From Nitzschia sp. pyKryTriq1 (taxonomy: Eukaryota; Bacillariophyta; Bacillariophyceae; Bacillariales; Bacillariaceae), in contig OY101116.1 in NCBI GenBank assembly GCA_956465555.1, positions 310,001 to 374,000 of the forward strand: a stretch of DNA of 64,000 nucleotides. The letters run 5' to 3'. A program made the translations under genes and the position numbers. The notes beneath the pieces were generated by a model. The model saw only the letters and a list, made by a program, of their open reading frames with translations, had not been told where the DNA came from and searched no databases. The stretch's first letter is position 1, and each line of letters begins with the position of its first letter. This document shows positions 8,962-19,950 of the stretch, piece after piece.

Positions 8962-11900
8962 ATGTTCGAGCAGTCGTCGTCGTCGTCGTCGGATCCCTGG
9001 AGCAGGATCATGTACGACTTATCATTAAGTCCCAGCAGTCGAGGATATTCTTATGACGATGCAGATGAAGATCATCATCATCTGATGATGATGATGGATC
9101 ATCGTTGGTTCTTGGGTCGTGCATTGGAAGATAGCGGAAGCAATACGACGACATCTTGCGCGGATCTGGCGGGAAGCGACGACTCTCAAGTGTTGAAAAA
9201 TACCCTCCGGTTGTATGGGAGTATCTTTGTGGTGATTCTCATTGCCTTTTGTATTCTCCGACGGCGGTTTCCTCGCGTGTACAATCTGCGGAACTGGGTG
9301 GACGATCTGAAAACGCCCTTGGCGGCGGATCCGCGGGGACCATCCATCGCCTGGATGTGGAAACTATTTGGTATTACGGATACCGAAATGATGGAAGAAT
9401 GCGGGATGGACGCTTTGTGTTACGCTCGAGTGCTGGAACTCGGAATGAAGTTGTCGTTGGTGGGAATCCTCAATGCCATTTGGCTGATTCCTGTCTACGC
9501 TATGGCCAAACCCAGCGAGACGACGGACTGCATCACCGATTGGGTGGTGATCATTTCCGTGTCGCACTTGCCATCGGGGAGTTATGGCTTTTGTGCGACG
9601 GTAGTCGGAGCCTATGCGGTGTTTGGCTATGCCATGCACACGATTCTGCAAGAATTCATTTGGTTCAGTCGGTATCGACATCAATTTCTTTCCAAGCCAC
9701 TGGCACGGAACTATTGCGTCTATGTGCAGTGCATTCCTCCCGAATATTTGTCGAATGCCAAATTGTTGGAATTCTTCCAGCAAGTATCGAGCGAAGGATC
9801 CGTCGTGGAGGCAAGACTGGCTGTCAAGGCTCCCAATTTGCAAAAGAAAGTGGCCGAACGAGAAAAGGTGGTGGCCCAACTGGAACATGCGATCAATTTG
9901 GAAGAAGTCCGGGGTGTGACATCCTCATCCTCACACTTATCTCCTTCGGCTATTACTGGTGTCTTGTTGGGACGGGGAGGTTCAGGAGGAGGAGGAGGAG
10001 GAGGTTCAGGAGAATCGGAACGAAATTCCGTGGTCCATTCCTATTTTGTCAAATTGCAAGAGCTCAATCAAATCATTTCCGAATCCATTGATCAAATTGA
10101 ACGGATGTCACGGGGACTGATTCCACTTCCATCATCAGCATCATCATTGCGACAACTCGGCGGACTCATCCGTAGATCTGCAACAGCTTCCACTCAGAAT
10201 AATACGGAAGAAAATCCTGCAAGCCCGGATATGAGTATGAACAACTTGTTGATGGCTTCTTCGGGACGCTACGGAACTATCGCCATGGATGGGACTATCG
10301 CCATGGACGAGGATCAACAATCGAGGATCTCGGCGATTACGTTGGACAACAGAAATTCACCAGAATTGACGACGGGCGCTACTAGTGTCGCAACAAGTAC
10401 GGAAGAACCGGACATTCCACTGGTCAACAACAACAACAACAACAACAACATGAGGAGTTCGTCGAGGAGTAGCAGGAAAAGTGGCGGTTTGTTGTTGACC
10501 AGCAATAATATTGCCACCAACACGCTCAAGAATTCCATCAAGCGGGCTGCGAACGTGGCGGGGACGGCTACCAGCGTCGCAGCGACGGCCACGAAGAGTT
10601 CCTTCAAAGTGGCCGCGAACGTAGCGGGGACCGCCACCAGTGTGGCAGCGACGGCCACGAATGCTGCGGTGAGTTTGTTCACTACCCAAGACGGTCAACC
10701 TTATTCGGCGGGATTTGTGGCGTTCAATAATTTGCGTGCGACCCAAGCTGCCCAGCAAATGATACAGTACTCTGAACCATTTGCTATGGAAGTTCTAGAG
10801 GCGCCACAACCAGAAGGTACGTACGTACTGTTCGTACGTTGATTGACGAAGCTGTCGATCGATAAGCAGGATGCCCCATATTGAGAATGAGTTTCGCTGA
10901 CTATGATATTCATCCCTGACCGATCTTTTGCTCGTAGACGTTCTCTGGAAAAATGTCGGAAAGACACACAAAGAGCTTCAACTAGGAAAACTCATCAGCT
11001 TTGGTCTCACGGTGACACTCTGTCTCTTGTGGACCATCCCCATGGGGTTCATCTCCACTTTGTCTTCCATCCAAGGCTTGCGCGCAGAATTCGAGTTTAT
11101 TGACAACCTCTTGAACCGATACCCCTGGCTGGTGCCTTTTTTTGCGCAGCTAGCACCTCTCTTGATTGTTGTGGCGAATGAAAGCTTAAAAGTTCTCTTG
11201 GAGATACTGAGTGGACTGGAAGGCCCGATTTCAGGAGCGGTGGTCCAAGCGAAGCTTTTCACCAAGCTCTCAAGCTTTATGATCATTCAAACATTCTTCG
11301 TCACGGCAATTGGAGGATCCATCATCTCGGAGCTTTCCGCTATGATTCAACAACCACAACTTATCATTGATCTACTTGCCAAGACTCTACCAAGCCAGTC
11401 CACCTTCTACATCCAGATTCTTCTTGTGGACACCTGTCTGAGTATGGGTGTCGAGTTGCTTCGAGTCGTCCCAGTCGCGCTTGCTGCAGTCCGAAGTTGT
11501 GCGGGTCCTCGGTTGACAGAGAAGGAAAGATCGAGGGCGTGGGCAATTTTCAGACCTCTGTGCGACCCCGCAGAATTTGAACACGCCAACCTGTTGTCCG
11601 GAACAGTGCTGTACTTTACGGTCTATTTTGTCTACGCAGCATTGGCACCCATCACCAATTTCTTCATGTTTATGTGCTTTACCCTCATGGCAGCGGGGTA
11701 TCGACACCAGTTTGTGTACATTTATCCTACGTTCCCTGATTCTGGTGGTAAGCTATGGTCGGGCTTTATGCGAATGGTGCCAGTGTGCATGATCATCGCC
11801 GAAGTGACCATCGTTGGTATGCTTGCCTTGAACAAGGCAGGGGCCGCCTCGGCCATGATGATCCCTCTCTTGGTCATTACGATTTTGTTCACAGTGTACA

Positions 11901-12175
11901 TTCATCAGAAACATTTTGCTCTTACCGAGAATCTGCCGGCCAAGAACGCGGTGATGGCCGACTTGAGGAGCAATGCCGAAAGGCCAATGAACTTTGACTT
12001 TCTCAAGGCCAAGTACCTCCAGCCAGAACTTCGGGAACGGGAAGTCTTCCCGGAGAATAGTACCGTTGAACGAGAAATCGAACATGGGTGCGTCCAATTT
12101 GTGACGCCGCCTGGCTCAGAGAGAGGAGACGGCGATTATGAAAGTGACGTAGCAGCCTTTTACGACGAGAAATAA
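8962..12175 (+). CDS. OSCA/CSC1-type (DUF221) calcium-permeable channel
   Basis: Two exons, 8962-10816 and 10938-12175 (phase-1 intron of 121 bp), giving 1030 aa. The first transmembrane helix (about 77-95) and the block ending GMKLSLVGILNAIWLIPVYA match the N-terminal CSC1 region. A third hydrophobic region precedes the cytosolic RRM-like domain that begins NYCVYVQCIPPEY (about 247). The C-terminal domain from about 640 onward carries the multi-helix RSN1-type channel core. Family members are hyperosmolality- or mechano-gated cation channels of plasma and internal membranes. The protein is longer than usual because the cytosolic loop (about 310-600) holds low-complexity Gly, Ser and Asn runs and a 22-aa direct repeat starting AANVAGTATSVAATAT (66-bp period, nt 10549 and 10615). 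Substrate ion is inferred from family. Confidence 0.9.
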
Positions 12176-12322
12176 TATAGAAATGTATGCTATCACATTA
12201 TTGTAACGCGTTTGCGATGGTCCACCCCTTGGTCTTCGCGTAGCGTGACATGTCCATCTCTCAATGAGACCGTAAAGAAGGATGGCGCCCTTTACCCTGA
12301 GCTAGCCTATTATTTATCCTTT

Positions 12323-14683
12323 TCAAGTAGCAACCAAAGAGGACTGGCCACCAGATCCTACCGCAAGGAGCTGCTTGCAGAGAATAAGGAAGGCTTCCTT
12401 GACGCCTTCCGCCACCTTCCGCAAGATTGGCAGCACTAGAAGGGCCTCGTGCCAAGCCAGCCCTATCGACATCACTTGTTGGGACGAGATCGACATGTCT
12501 CCCAACAAGGTTGGCGTGATGTGATCGATGAGTCGGCTCGCCAAACGCTTCGCGTCGGTCTCATCGGAAAACCCCATCCCCCCAGCACACCTTGGCTTCA
12601 TGAATTGTTCTCTCAGAACCCGATTGAGCTTCATTATTCCCATAGCTTGGTTGTGAAGCAATAAACTTGTTACAATTGATGGGGGTTCTTCAAGATGGTA
12701 TAAATCGTTCATCACCGCGATGCCTGCATATATCGCCGAAATATCTTTTGACGAAATCAGAAAGTCAAGCGCACGTTGGCGTGTACGAATCAAAACATCA
12801 TTTCTTCTCATGACTTGTCTGGCGGATGCGGCAATGCCCATCAGACGATCTGCCTCTGAATATACATTATTTTCAATCAAAGCATTGTTTCTCCTAGCTT
12901 TTCTGGCGGGTGTCGCAATGCCCACCATGCGATCGGTCTCCGAATATAAATTATTTTCAAACGGAAGACTTGGATATCTAGCACGCTCAGCCATGTTCAC
13001 CATCCTAGCGACTTCTGAATATCTGCTATTGCAGGCTGGAAGGCTTGGAAGGCTTGGAAGGCTTGGAAGGCCAACTCCGCCTGGCAACGAAGCCGTAAGG
13101 GCGAGACTTCTGGCGGTAGAAGGGGACGGCCGAACACCGACTACTTCAATTTCATCGTCGTCATCACTATCCTGCTTGGGCAACGGATGCGCTGAAGGAG
13201 GTGTTACAAAAGATGCCTTCATGACCTTCTTTGGACTAGGGGAAGTCTGCTTGGCCTCGGGTTTCTCATCCGCGGGCGCGCTTCCGGAGGATGATATATG
13301 CGTGAGCTTTTTCTTCTTCTTCTTTCGTCGAGCCATGTCCGCTTGTGCCAAGAGTTCTTTGGCATCTTCTGGGACAGATGCTTCTTCGTCCTCTTCGTCT
13401 TGGGACTTCCGAAAGATGCCGGGTTTGCGACTGGATGCTGCATCTGGGGTCATAGCCGACATCTTACGCTTGGGTGCCTTGGCGACACGGGCAACGGGAG
13501 TTGCTGCCATCACCTTCGAAAATGACTTGGGTAGAATGGGCGCCATTTTCTTCAGCCCCGTAATTAGGGGCCTCGGCTTGATGCCAAAGTCTTGTAACAA
13601 ACTCTTTCGAGCGTATTGCACAGGCCTCTCTTCTTTGATTTTGACCTGCTTGGGTCTCTCAATCTCTCTTCGTTTTGAGCGCGCCTTTTGTTTCTCGCGT
13701 TCACGCTCTCTCCGCTTCCTAGCTTGTCGGGCCAATGTGGGTTCTAGGAGAAGACAGTGTGCGAAATTGAAGGTCGGTTTTGGCTGGTTGTCCAACACAG
13801 CCCGGCGAGTTGGTTTTCGTAGAGCAATTGCTTGCTCTTCCGTGATTGAATTTTGATCTTGCGTTTCGTCATCGTCTTGACTCCTGGTCTGGATCAATGA
13901 TTTAGTCGCGGAAACCTCTTCCCCGACCGGTTTGTCCGCATCGTGTTTGCCGGTAGGTGCGTTTTTATCCTCCTCCTCGGCCACATCTTGACTTTTTGGG
14001 TGGATTGGTGCAATTGTTGGATCTGCGTGTGTGCTTTGATTTTCTTCCTCGGAATCATCATCTTGGCTCTTTGTCCGGATTGATTCTTTGGTCATGGAAA
14101 CCTCCTCTAAGCGCGGCTTATCCTCTGCCGCATTGGCTTCAGCCATCGCTTTACGACTCCTGGATGGTCTTATTCTTATTGGGCGCAAGGGGAGTTCTTG
14201 GTGAACCACTTCGTGCTGTCGTGTTCGAGGGCGGCCCTTCTGCAAATCGGCCTCGGCGATTGATGCATCTCGATTTCGAGTATTATGCCTGCTTGGAGAA
14301 GCGACCTCCGCTATTGGGGCAGTATCCGCTTCATCATCATGACTTCTAGTTCGTCTCACGGGCGACAAGGCGAGTTCCTGGCGAGGGCTTTTCTTCTTGT
14401 TTTCGGCCTCAGCGATAGTATCTTTACTCGGTGGTGCCATGTTCACCCCTTCGTCCTCGTGATTCTTACGCCTCGTTGTCCGGTCACGCGGAGCTGGGGG
14501 GTCGTCTTGATTTTTACTTTGACTTGTAGTACTTTTGCTAGTAGCGGTTGATCGTCTAGCAGTAGTAGTTCTTGCTGACACCTCCTCCCTGCGGATCTCT
14601 TCATTCTCCTCGCCGTCTGAGGCATCGTCTTGACGCCTCCTCGTTCGCATGTTGCGGATGAATTGCTCGATGGTTCCTATCAT
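12323..14683 (-). CDS. Unknown Arg/Lys/Asp-rich protein with three 26-aa repeats
   Basis: Single exon, 786 aa from the ATG at 14683; the longer frame starts at a TTG and was not used. The N-terminal ~330 residues are charged and repetitive, with several SQDDD-like blocks, and look disordered. A strongly basic stretch (about 340-375, RKRREREREKQKARSKRRE) could be a nuclear signal. LPSLPSLPSLPA comes from a 9-bp direct repeat near 13040-13074. After it, three ~26-residue units repeat: SRYSEVARMVNMAERAR, NLYSETDRMVGIATPAR and NVYSEADRLMGIAASAR. The last ~150 residues are helical and less biased. No family was recognised. Convergent with the OSCA-like gene (148 bp between stops). Likely nuclear, function unknown. 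Confidence 0.75.
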   Translation of the reverse strand: MIGTIEQFIRNMRTRRRQDDASDGEENEEIRREEVSARTTTARRSTATSKSTTSQSKNQDDPPAPRDRTTRRKNHEDEGVNMAPPSKDTIAEAENKKKSPRQELALSPVRRTRSHDDEADTAPIAEVASPSRHNTRNRDASIAEADLQKGRPRTRQHEVVHQELPLRPIRIRPSRSRKAMAEANAAEDKPRLEEVSMTKESIRTKSQDDDSEEENQSTHADPTIAPIHPKSQDVAEEEDKNAPTGKHDADKPVGEEVSATKSLIQTRSQDDDETQDQNSITEEQAIALRKPTRRAVLDNQPKPTFNFAHCLLLEPTLARQARKRREREREKQKARSKRREIERPKQVKIKEERPVQYARKSLLQDFGIKPRPLITGLKKMAPILPKSFSKVMAATPVARVAKAPKRKMSAMTPDAASSRKPGIFRKSQDEEDEEASVPEDAKELLAQADMARRKKKKKKLTHISSSGSAPADEKPEAKQTSPSPKKVMKASFVTPPSAHPLPKQDSDDDDEIEVVGVRPSPSTARSLALTASLPGGVGLPSLPSLPSLPACNSRYSEVARMVNMAERARYPSLPFENNLYSETDRMVGIATPARKARRNNALIENNVYSEADRLMGIAASARQVMRRNDVLIRTRQRALDFLISSKDISAIYAGIAVMNDLYHLEEPPSIVTSLLLHNQAMGIMKLNRVLREQFMKPRCAGGMGFSDETDAKRLASRLIDHITPTLLGDMSISSQQVMSIGLAWHEALLVLPILRKVAEGVKEAFLILCKQLLAVGSGGQSSLVAT

Positions 14684-15737
14684 ACCACACGGGGGGGGCG
14701 ACAAGCGAACAAGATTTCTTGGGCTTGTAATTATTTTGTTGACGAAAGACGATGCTTGCTACTGGTGATTAAACGAAGCAAACAACAATTCTTCAATACT
14801 CGATCGTGAGGCCCTCCCTTCTTTCTGCTGCTTGGACGAGAAGCAAAAGAAGACAACAGGAATGATGGGCACAACGGGCTTTTTTCGTTCCTGAGAAAAC
14901 TACTCGTACCGACATGCAGTTGTTTATTATTCCACATTCCGCACCGCGGATCATATGCATGAGAGTTGATCGATCGATCACAACGCGACCTGGCGATATC
15001 TAACAAAAAAAGCGGGAAATTTCTCCGACTACTGTACTTAAAGAGAGAGTAATTGTGTCTACCGTGCGCATCATGCATGAATGCACCGTACTTGTACCGG
15101 TACGTAACATACAGTATGTACGGCGGTAGAGAGAGATAAGATGTCATCTCTACGGTGCGGTTATACCGTCTACTTTTGTACTGGTAGCAAGGAGACCGAG
15201 TAATGTCCATTTAATTATTGGAATCCTTATACATCATTGTTTTACCTTGAAGGTACATGTCTCAAGGGGCTATTCTATTTTGCATCAATTACTTATGCCT
15301 TTCTCAAGCAAATTGAATTTGGGTGTAGCAGCAGCGTAGAAGGCCAGCAGAGTGCGTAAACAAGTACAGTACCAGGTACGAAGGATGCCAATGTCACCGG
15401 CCCATCCATTGGTTCAATCCGACCTTACTCGCAATGATGTCTTCAGGAACGAATAAAAATGATATCCATTCGGGTATGTACCTGCGCGATGTGGATTTTC
15501 AGTTGCACGATGATGATAACGAAGAATTGAATGATGTGCTTTTTTTGTGTTTCTGGCCATGACGTACGGTCGGTAGACGGGTGCCGTAACGGGTTCGTTC
15601 AGTGGTGATCATTGCATTGCAGTGCCTGCTTGTATTGATTCGTTTTTATTTTGGATAATAGTGAAGTCAATCGTTGGATCGTGCGTTGATCAATTGATCG
15701 AGTTGCCACTGCTTGCCATTCTTCAGTCAGTAACGCC
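14684..15737. other. Divergent promoter region
   Basis: Between the 5' ends of two divergent genes. Has a TACCGGTA palindrome (15095-15102) inside a GTAC-rich stretch, and a run of eight G just upstream of the minus-strand start (14691-14698). No gene found. Confidence 0.5.
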
Positions 15738-17402
15738 ATGTTTTCGTTCGGGCGCCGCGATGAAGTTTCTCCCACTCATCAGGTGCTCACACTCTCGCTG
15801 AGCTCCCCGAAAAACGCCAAGAAAATGAACAAATTCTATCAGAGAGAAAGTAACAGTCGAGGGAGGAAGAATAAAAGTAGGGAGGAGGATCCTCGATTGA
15901 CGCGAATGAATGTTCACGATACCACCGACGGCGTTGAAGTTTCTCTGGACCCGTTTAAAGGCGGAGGCCCGGCGAGTCCTCTGGAGACGCGAGAGCCGCC
16001 GCAAGTACCCATTCGGGCAGAGCCGGTCATCTCTTTACAAGCGCATTTGCGACAACGTCAACGAGTACACAAGGCGCAGTTCTCGCTGAATTTTAGTGCG
16101 ACATCCGTGCCGGAAACGGCCTCTCCGATTGCCAAGGGCATGTTTGACTTTGGTGGAGGAAAGAACTCGCAGCAACAGCAACAGTGGCGACCCAAAGATC
16201 ATCGGATTCCTCTGCATGGTATGGCGCCTGTCGAAGCGGCGTATGAGGATGTTCTAAATTTGCTACAGCACTCTCATGTGTCCGATGAATACACGGCAGT
16301 GCACCAGGAGTTTGAGCAGATGAATATGGAGATGGAAGCATTGGAACGCGATCGCGATTACTTGCAAGCCAAGCTCAAGACGCAATCGACGTCTCCAACG
16401 GCCGCACGGTCTCCCATTGCACAGTCGCCTTCTATTGCGCCACTTTCACTAGACTGGGATGTTCAGAAGCTATTAGATTCGGCGCGACTCACCGATGGTG
16501 AGCGAAGGCGGTTGGAAGCCAAGCGAGGCAACTGCTTTACCATGTGTTTTGGAAATATTCGGGCCCGGGAAACCTTCCTGAGCAAGTGCAATGCTAAACT
16601 TCCGGAATTGCTCAAAACTCATGCGGGAAGTGGCAAGAAGCGAGGGGCTGCCATGCCACCGCCCGATTGTTTGACCTTGGGTCCTCACAACTGTCGAGCC
16701 GGCGGGGCGGCAACATCGATAAGGCAAATCGTGCTCTTAAAGGATTCCGGCTCGAGCCATGGCTCCAAATATGCAAAGCAGCCGCCCGATCAAATGACTG
16801 GCTTTTTTCTCAGTCGAGATGCGGGCAAAGCGCAAACTTGGGGCCGGATCCCCTCGAAACTGTATCGAAGGATCAAGGAAGAGGCTGGTGCGAACCAGTG
16901 TGATTTTGGGGACCTTGTGCGGCTAAGTACTGGTCCGCTCGGATGCTATTTTGCCGAGTTTCGATCCGGGGAAACCTGGTGGGGCTCAGCCGTGGCGGAT
17001 GACACCGACTTTCATTCCATTCTCAAGACTTGGGATGTGTACAAGGTAGTCTTTGGACCATTGACGTCGATCGAAGACAACGATAGCGGTTCCAAACGAC
17101 TAGTAAATTCTTGGATCATTCTTGGTCGCGATGGCCGTGCCGCATGGAAGAATATCCCCCCTCGTCTTCAGAACCGTCTGGAAAGTCGATTGGCGAACTG
17201 GGCGGCGATTTCGGAAGTTTCTCTCGGGCTAGGAGGATCTTACTTTTGTCGCTTTTTGGATGGTTCCATTGATTACTGCGTCCCCGCGTCGGTGGCTTCC
17301 GTTTGCGAATATGTAGAGCGAAATGGAGGGACAATCACGGAGATTTCCTTACATCCCGAAATCTCCAATGACTTTTTGATTCGACACACGGAACTTAGCT
17401 AA
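15738..17402 (+). CDS. Unknown protein with two tandem ~85-aa modules
   Basis: Single exon, 554 aa. The N-terminal half is Ser/Pro-rich with basic patches and a short predicted coiled coil (about 190-220, QEFEQMNMEMEALERDRDYL). The C-terminal half contains two related modules. The first, about 370-450, runs from AQTWGRIPSKLYRRI through GCYFAEFRSGETWW. The second, about 465-550, runs from AAWKNIPPRLQNRLE through GSYFCRFLDGSIDY. Both share a W-x-x-I/P-P opening, a helical middle and a G-x-YF-x-x-F-x-x-G hairpin. I believe this module is common in stramenopile proteins, but I cannot give it a family name or function. Start is the first ATG. Confidence 0.75.
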   Translation: MFSFGRRDEVSPTHQVLTLSLSSPKNAKKMNKFYQRESNSRGRKNKSREEDPRLTRMNVHDTTDGVEVSLDPFKGGGPASPLETREPPQVPIRAEPVISLQAHLRQRQRVHKAQFSLNFSATSVPETASPIAKGMFDFGGGKNSQQQQQWRPKDHRIPLHGMAPVEAAYEDVLNLLQHSHVSDEYTAVHQEFEQMNMEMEALERDRDYLQAKLKTQSTSPTAARSPIAQSPSIAPLSLDWDVQKLLDSARLTDGERRRLEAKRGNCFTMCFGNIRARETFLSKCNAKLPELLKTHAGSGKKRGAAMPPPDCLTLGPHNCRAGGAATSIRQIVLLKDSGSSHGSKYAKQPPDQMTGFFLSRDAGKAQTWGRIPSKLYRRIKEEAGANQCDFGDLVRLSTGPLGCYFAEFRSGETWWGSAVADDTDFHSILKTWDVYKVVFGPLTSIEDNDSGSKRLVNSWIILGRDGRAAWKNIPPRLQNRLESRLANWAAISEVSLGLGGSYFCRFLDGSIDYCVPASVASVCEYVERNGGTITEISLHPEISNDFLIRHTELS

Positions 17403-18183
17403 ACAACATTATCTATTAGAGTATGATAACCCAAGAACACTCCCACCATCACAGCACAAATGATTTATATTATTTCAGTAGCTTTAGTCGTTGTCAAAAG
17501 TTCCGCAGAAAAAACAAGTTGGGACAATATTTGGAAGAAGATTCTGTGTAACACCTTGTCAGATCATCATCTTGGTCGTGCTGATGATTCTCCTAGCAGC
17601 TTGGAACGTAACAGGATGGCGATTTAGACTACGATAACTAGGATTGCACAGTCCACAAAGTATAGGGAGATGATGTCTCATCGTTGTATCTTTGAGATTC
17701 CAAGTATTGGTATTGTAACAGGCTAAACTTTAGAAGCTATTACTGCACTAGTAGTAGTATTAGTATGGTGTATGGTACCGTATCTTGGCGGCATGTTGTG
17801 CTCGCAGTATTAGTCATTAGAGGGCTGGATCTCATCCCCTTTTCTTTCTCCCTCTCCCCAATTTTGTCGAATTTTGGAGTCCATCAAGTCGAGCAGATCC
17901 AGAACCTACTGTGCCCTTTAAACGCTCGCAATATAATGCGCCTCGATCGATAAAACAATGAAATCGAAATGAAAAATGGAAAATGAAATTTGAAAATGAC
18001 CTCTCACGATGACATATCGATGACACAACAACACACTATAAGTACAGCATAGACTACTCTATCCTGAACTATCTTTCGTGTGTGGATATACTGACTGTGC
18101 TGTCTGTCGAAGAATGATTACTCTTGAGTAGACAAGAAGGTGGTAAGAGGACAAATAATACAGCTGCTGCTGCTGCTGTTGTC
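17403..18183. other. Gene-free spacer
   Basis: No credible gene. A CTG run sits just before the downstream ATG (about 18163-18180). The frame of the next gene stays open upstream of its first ATG only to a TTG at 18124, which was not taken as the start. Confidence 0.5.
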
Positions 18184-19950
18184 ATGACAAATCTTGATAA
18201 CCCGCCATCACCAGCATCAAGAAGAAAACAGCCCTCCCAGCAACATCATTCCGCGGCCGCGCCATCTTCGTCACCACATATTAATAATAAGCACAGCGCG
18301 GATCGCCACAACAAGCCGTCGTGTCGTTGTTCCTGGTTGCGAATCATTCTGTTTGGATTTGGTGCTGGATATTGGGTGTCGACTGTATTATGGACGATCC
18401 AGCATCAGCAGCAACAGTCGCACGAGACCAAGTGCCTTCTGACTGCATCCGGAGGAACCAATCCCTCGTCGTTACTACTTTCCAAAGCCAATTTTGTGGC
18501 GGCTTCACGAAAAAAACAGGCGGAGGAAGCTGCTTGGAAGATTCTTGCCAGCGAAGATTTGGATGGGGCGGGTAGTGATAATAACGAAGAATTATCATCA
18601 GCGGACCAGGAGGACGAGGAAGAGGAAGAGGAGGAAGCAGCATTAGAGCCAGAACCTGAATCAGGATCGGATCCGCTCCCTCCTCCGCCTGTCGTAAGAA
18701 ATAATCAGATCAAGCAGAAGGTGGCTGCTGCTGTTTCTGTGGCAGACAGCCATCACGATGGGTCTACAATAACAAAGGTAAAGGACAAGGCGATCAAGAA
18801 GAAAGACGATGATTCTCCTCCTTTGGTGGCGCCCAAAAAGAAAGAACGAAAACCGCTGGACCCCACGTGGTGGATACGATACGTTTCCAGATTGGCCCGT
18901 ATCTGGCAACCTCGGTCGGTCGACAGTTGGTGTGGGACGTTAGAGCCAGATCCACCAACACCCTATTTGCTCTACTCAAAACAAGTGGCAGAAGGAATGA
19001 TCTACATCAAAATGTACAAGGCAAGTAGCAGTACTTGCGAAGGAATTGCGTTGTCTATTGCCCATCATGTCGGAAGAAGACAACGACAAAAGCATGCTTT
19101 GGCCGGACAACAGCAGCGGCAGCGGCAGCAAGCTACTCCAGCCGTCTGTATTGCGTACACTCGCCATGAATTTGCCAATAATCGGATGCATGCCCGACGA
19201 CATCCCAGTAAATCATTATTGTGGACCTTTGTCCGGAATCCTGCCGCCCGCGATTTGTCACATATTTACCATTTTGAAATTGGACGGAACCATCGCACCG
19301 GAATGACCTCCTCGGATATCCTGAAGCACATACAAACCAACATCAAAGGCCGTCAGACACGCTATCTCGTTCCTGCCAAAACCAGTCCTGCGCCATTATG
19401 GCCAGTTCATGAACTGAAAAAGAACAGAACCGAGGTGGTGATGTACATGAAAGACGAAATATTTGTGAATTACGACTTTATTGGATTGACAGAACGCATG
19501 ACGGAGTCCCTTGCCGTCATGGTTTTGCTGTGGGACTTACAGCCGGAAGATGTCATTGTCCTGAATTCCAAACGATCCGGTGGATTTGACGATGGGGGAG
19601 GACACAATCACACCTGCACTGTCATTCCAAAGGCCGTGATGACACCAGAACTCGAGGAGTATTTCGAGTATAGACATAGTCTATGGAATGCCGATGTTCT
19701 GTTGTATCACGCCGCCAACGCTAGTTTGGAGATGACCATTGACTCTTTGGGGCGAGATCGAGTCCAGAACATGGCCCAAACCATTGAACGCTTGCAAAAT
19801 ATAGCACAAGAAAAGTGCTTGGACGAAGCCAAATTTCCATGTAGTCCCGACGGCGTATATCAACCCAAACTTGCCGAACAAAGCTGCTATGTTCAAGATG
19901 CGGGATGTGGGCATGAATGCGTAGACCGGGTTTTGTCGACGAGTTCTTGA
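18184..19950 (+). CDS. Sulfotransferase-like type II membrane protein
   Basis: Single exon, 588 aa from the ATG at 18184. A short cytosolic tail precedes one transmembrane anchor (about 49-71, SWLRIILFGFGAGYWVSTVL), typical of Golgi type II enzymes. A low-complexity acidic stem with Asp/Glu runs follows. The lumenal domain contains FVRNPAARDLSHIYHF (about 350), which resembles the 3'-PAPS-binding R-x-P-x-x-R-x-x-S element of Golgi sulfotransferases, and later YDFIGLTERMTESL, like the conserved block of carbohydrate sulfotransferases. Several C-terminal Cys probably form disulfides. It would transfer sulfate from PAPS to a glycan in the Golgi; the acceptor is unknown. The 5'-phosphosulfate loop is not clear, so an inactive relative is possible. 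Confidence 0.65.
   Translation: MTNLDNPPSPASRRKQPSQQHHSAAAPSSSPHINNKHSADRHNKPSCRCSWLRIILFGFGAGYWVSTVLWTIQHQQQQSHETKCLLTASGGTNPSSLLLSKANFVAASRKKQAEEAAWKILASEDLDGAGSDNNEELSSADQEDEEEEEEEAALEPEPESGSDPLPPPPVVRNNQIKQKVAAAVSVADSHHDGSTITKVKDKAIKKKDDDSPPLVAPKKKERKPLDPTWWIRYVSRLARIWQPRSVDSWCGTLEPDPPTPYLLYSKQVAEGMIYIKMYKASSSTCEGIALSIAHHVGRRQRQKHALAGQQQRQRQQATPAVCIAYTRHEFANNRMHARRHPSKSLLWTFVRNPAARDLSHIYHFEIGRNHRTGMTSSDILKHIQTNIKGRQTRYLVPAKTSPAPLWPVHELKKNRTEVVMYMKDEIFVNYDFIGLTERMTESLAVMVLLWDLQPEDVIVLNSKRSGGFDDGGGHNHTCTVIPKAVMTPELEEYFEYRHSLWNADVLLYHAANASLEMTIDSLGRDRVQNMAQTIERLQNIAQEKCLDEAKFPCSPDGVYQPKLAEQSCYVQDAGCGHECVDRVLSTSS

Noticed and set aside
9156-10091. 311-codon frame overlapping the OSCA-like gene
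   Set aside because: Wrong frame of a clear conserved gene; Arg/Gly composition is that of a shadow frame.
12720-13856. 378-codon plus-strand frame
   Set aside because: Exact antisense of the 786-aa protein; its length comes from the low stop density opposite a charged, repetitive CDS.
15395-15430. GGTTCAATCC, like a tRNA T-loop
   Set aside because: No matching acceptor stem, anticodon arm or D-arm around it.
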